Assembly: GCA_934408705.1 (NCBI GenBank)
Contig: CAKRVL010000111.1
Location: forward strand, 1 to 7,406
Direction of reading: 5' to 3'
DNA: 7,406 nt
Source: an uncultured Blautia sp.
Lineage (GTDB): Bacteria > Bacillota > Clostridia > Lachnospirales > Lachnospiraceae
Positions 6,568 through 7,406 of this stretch are shown here, one piece after another. How positions within the stretch are numbered: position 1 is the first letter of the stretch; each line of letters begins with the position of its first letter. Under the pieces are notes generated by a model. The model had not been told where the DNA came from. It saw only the letters and a program-made list of their open reading frames with translations, and searched no databases. Made by a program: the position numbers and the translations under genes.

Positions 6568-6635
6568 ATTTCCATTCTATAAACATACATCTTTACAATC
6601 AAAAAAGCATTTTCTGCAAACTCAGACTCAACACA

Positions 6636-6664
6636 TTGCTTCTTTTAAAAGAATCCTATATAAT
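6636..6664 (+). promoter_or_regulatory. Sigma-A-type promoter of the alarmone synthetase gene
   Basis: TTGCTT (6636-6641) and a perfect TATAAT (6659-6664) are separated by 17 nt. Transcription would begin near 6671, giving a leader of about 90 nt before ATG 6760. The spacer is occupied by the 14-bp palindrome at 6640-6653. Confidence 0.72.
6640..6653. repeat. Perfect 14-bp palindrome within the promoter spacer
   Basis: TTCTTTTAAAAGAA is its own reverse complement. It overlaps the last two bases of the -35 and fills most of the spacer before the TATAAT, a place where a bound dimeric repressor would block RNA polymerase. It does not match the PerR, Fur, LexA or CcpA operators I know. AT-rich sequence can give such palindromes by chance. 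Confidence 0.5.
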
Positions 6665-6759
6665 AATATCAGTGGCAAAAAAGTTAAAACCCGTTCGTAC
6701 TTGCACGATAATGCTTTTAAACTTGAGATACTCTAAATATGAGAAAGAAAGGATCCGTT

Positions 6760-7406
6760 ATGACTGAAGAAGAAAAGAAAGTACCCTGGCTGGACACTCC
6801 TGACCCCCAGCGTTTTATTAATAATGCAGCGAAGTTCAGCGATCTGATGATGATGTACCGATGCGCTATCCGCGAAGTACAAACCAAGCTGGAAGTTCTT
6901 GATGATGAATTTTCAGTGGAATATAAGAGGAATCCTATTTCCTTTATTAAGACAAGAATTAAGAAACCAGAGAGTATTTACCGCAAGCTGCAGAAGCTGG
7001 GGTATGATTTTACAGCAGAAAATATTCAGGAACAGCTGAACGACGTCGCCGGAGTGCGAATTGTCTGTGCTTTTATAGATGATATTTATACGGTTGCTGA
7101 TCTGATTGCCGGTCAGGATGATATTAAAGTTATTAAAATCAAGGATTATATCAAAAATCCAAAGCCAAATGGTTATCGTAGTTATCATATGATCATTGAA
7201 ATCCCGGTATTCTTCTCCAAAGGGAAAACACCTATGCGGGTAGAACTTCAGATTCGTACAAATGGTATGGATTTCTGGGCTACACTGGAACATCAGCTAC
7301 GCTATAAAAAAGGTATTGAGGAACTGCCTGGATACGAAGATATCAGTGAGGAACTGTATCGCTCTGCACAGGCAGTGATTGAAATGGATAATGAAATGCA
7401 GCAGAT
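6760..7406 (+). CDS. Small alarmone synthetase, GTP pyrophosphokinase family (RelP/RelQ-like), C-terminus beyond window
   Basis: The product would transfer pyrophosphate from ATP to GTP or GDP to make (p)ppGpp, the stringent-response alarmone. 215 codons are present before the window ends. The synthetase domain is nearly whole: RIKKPESIYRKL (66-77), DVAGVRIVCAF (95-105), KDYIKNPKPNGYRSYH (128-143, nucleotide binding) and VELQIRTNGMDFWATLEH (161-178, with the catalytic ExQIRT). There is no HD hydrolase domain before it and no room for one, so this is not a long RelA/SpoT enzyme. The 'K-x-PKPNGYRS' stretch and the acidic N-terminus of about 30 residues resemble Bacillus YwaC (SasA/RelP) more than YjbM, from memory; the assignment is not firm. 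ATG 6760 has AAAGGA 6 nt upstream. The gene is divergent from pstS and has its own promoter at 6636-6664. Confidence 0.92.
   Translation, partial: MTEEEKKVPWLDTPDPQRFINNAAKFSDLMMMYRCAIREVQTKLEVLDDEFSVEYKRNPISFIKTRIKKPESIYRKLQKLGYDFTAENIQEQLNDVAGVRIVCAFIDDIYTVADLIAGQDDIKVIKIKDYIKNPKPNGYRSYHMIIEIPVFFSKGKTPMRVELQIRTNGMDFWATLEHQLRYKKGIEELPGYEDISEELYRSAQAVIEMDNEMQQ

Larger units (their letters stand above)
6447..6759. other. Divergent regulatory region between pstS and the alarmone synthetase gene
   Basis: These 313 nt hold no gene I can support. From pstS outward they contain the pstS ribosome binding site (6458-6463), a candidate pstS promoter with Pho-box repeats (6504-6567), then the plus-strand promoter of the alarmone synthetase (6636-6664) with a perfect palindrome inside it, an untranslated leader of about 90 nt, and the AAAGGA ribosome binding site at 6748-6753. 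The leader shows no obvious riboswitch or attenuator fold. Confidence 0.7.

Noticed and set aside
6603..6718. Inverted pair AAAAGCATT (6603-6611) and AATGCTTTT (6710-6718)
   Set aside because: It is 9 bp in AT-rich DNA with arms about 100 nt apart, and the first arm is upstream of the probable transcription start at about 6671, so no RNA hairpin forms from that promoter.
6701..6732. Second plus-strand promoter (TTGCAC with GATACT) close to the alarmone synthetase
   Set aside because: The spacing is 20 nt and the -10 is poor. The TTGCTT/TATAAT pair upstream is far better.
6913..7293. Open frame of 126 codons on the minus strand opposite the alarmone synthetase
   Set aside because: The plus strand encodes clear synthetase motifs over the same span; this frame has no similarity or ribosome binding site.

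Overview
The window looks like chromosomal DNA of a low-to-moderate-GC Gram-positive anaerobe, most likely a member of the Clostridia and probably Lachnospiraceae. This rests on AT-rich intergenic regions, strong AGGAGG-type ribosome binding sites, signal peptides typical of the group, a glycine riboswitch ahead of an amino-acid symporter, and a pstSCAB-phoU operon. The genus cannot be fixed from this sequence alone.

Layout. Positions 1-476 (minus) hold the N-terminal 158 codons of an oligopeptide-type ABC transporter solute-binding protein, cut by the window edge. Positions 477-881 are a divergent intergenic region with a good sigma-A-like promoter (682-710), a 5' hairpin (735-777) and a single glycine riboswitch aptamer (783-866) leading directly into the ribosome binding site of an alanine/glycine:cation symporter (882-2294, plus). 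A hairpin terminator (2325-2371) separates this gene from the convergent phosphate operon.

Positions 6446 down to 2379 (minus) carry pstS-pstC-pstA-pstB-phoU, tightly packed: pstC and pstA overlap by 8 nt, and pstB and phoU are 1 nt apart. PstS captures phosphate, PstC and PstA form the membrane channel, PstB is the ATPase, and PhoU couples transporter state to Pho signalling. Upstream of pstS, three GTAAAAT (minus-strand ATTTTAC) repeats spaced 11 and 23 nt form a candidate Pho box. Divergent from pstS, a small alarmone synthetase gene (6760 to the window end, plus) has its own strong promoter (6636-6664).

The most notable points are these. PstS appears to be a circular permutation of the standard phosphate-binding protein. 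The glycine riboswitch is a singlet with a ghost-aptamer-like 5' hairpin whose 3' arm could also pair with the symporter ribosome binding site. A perfect 14-bp palindrome lies exactly between the -35 and -10 of the alarmone synthetase promoter. I see no mobile element, CRISPR array, rRNA or tRNA.
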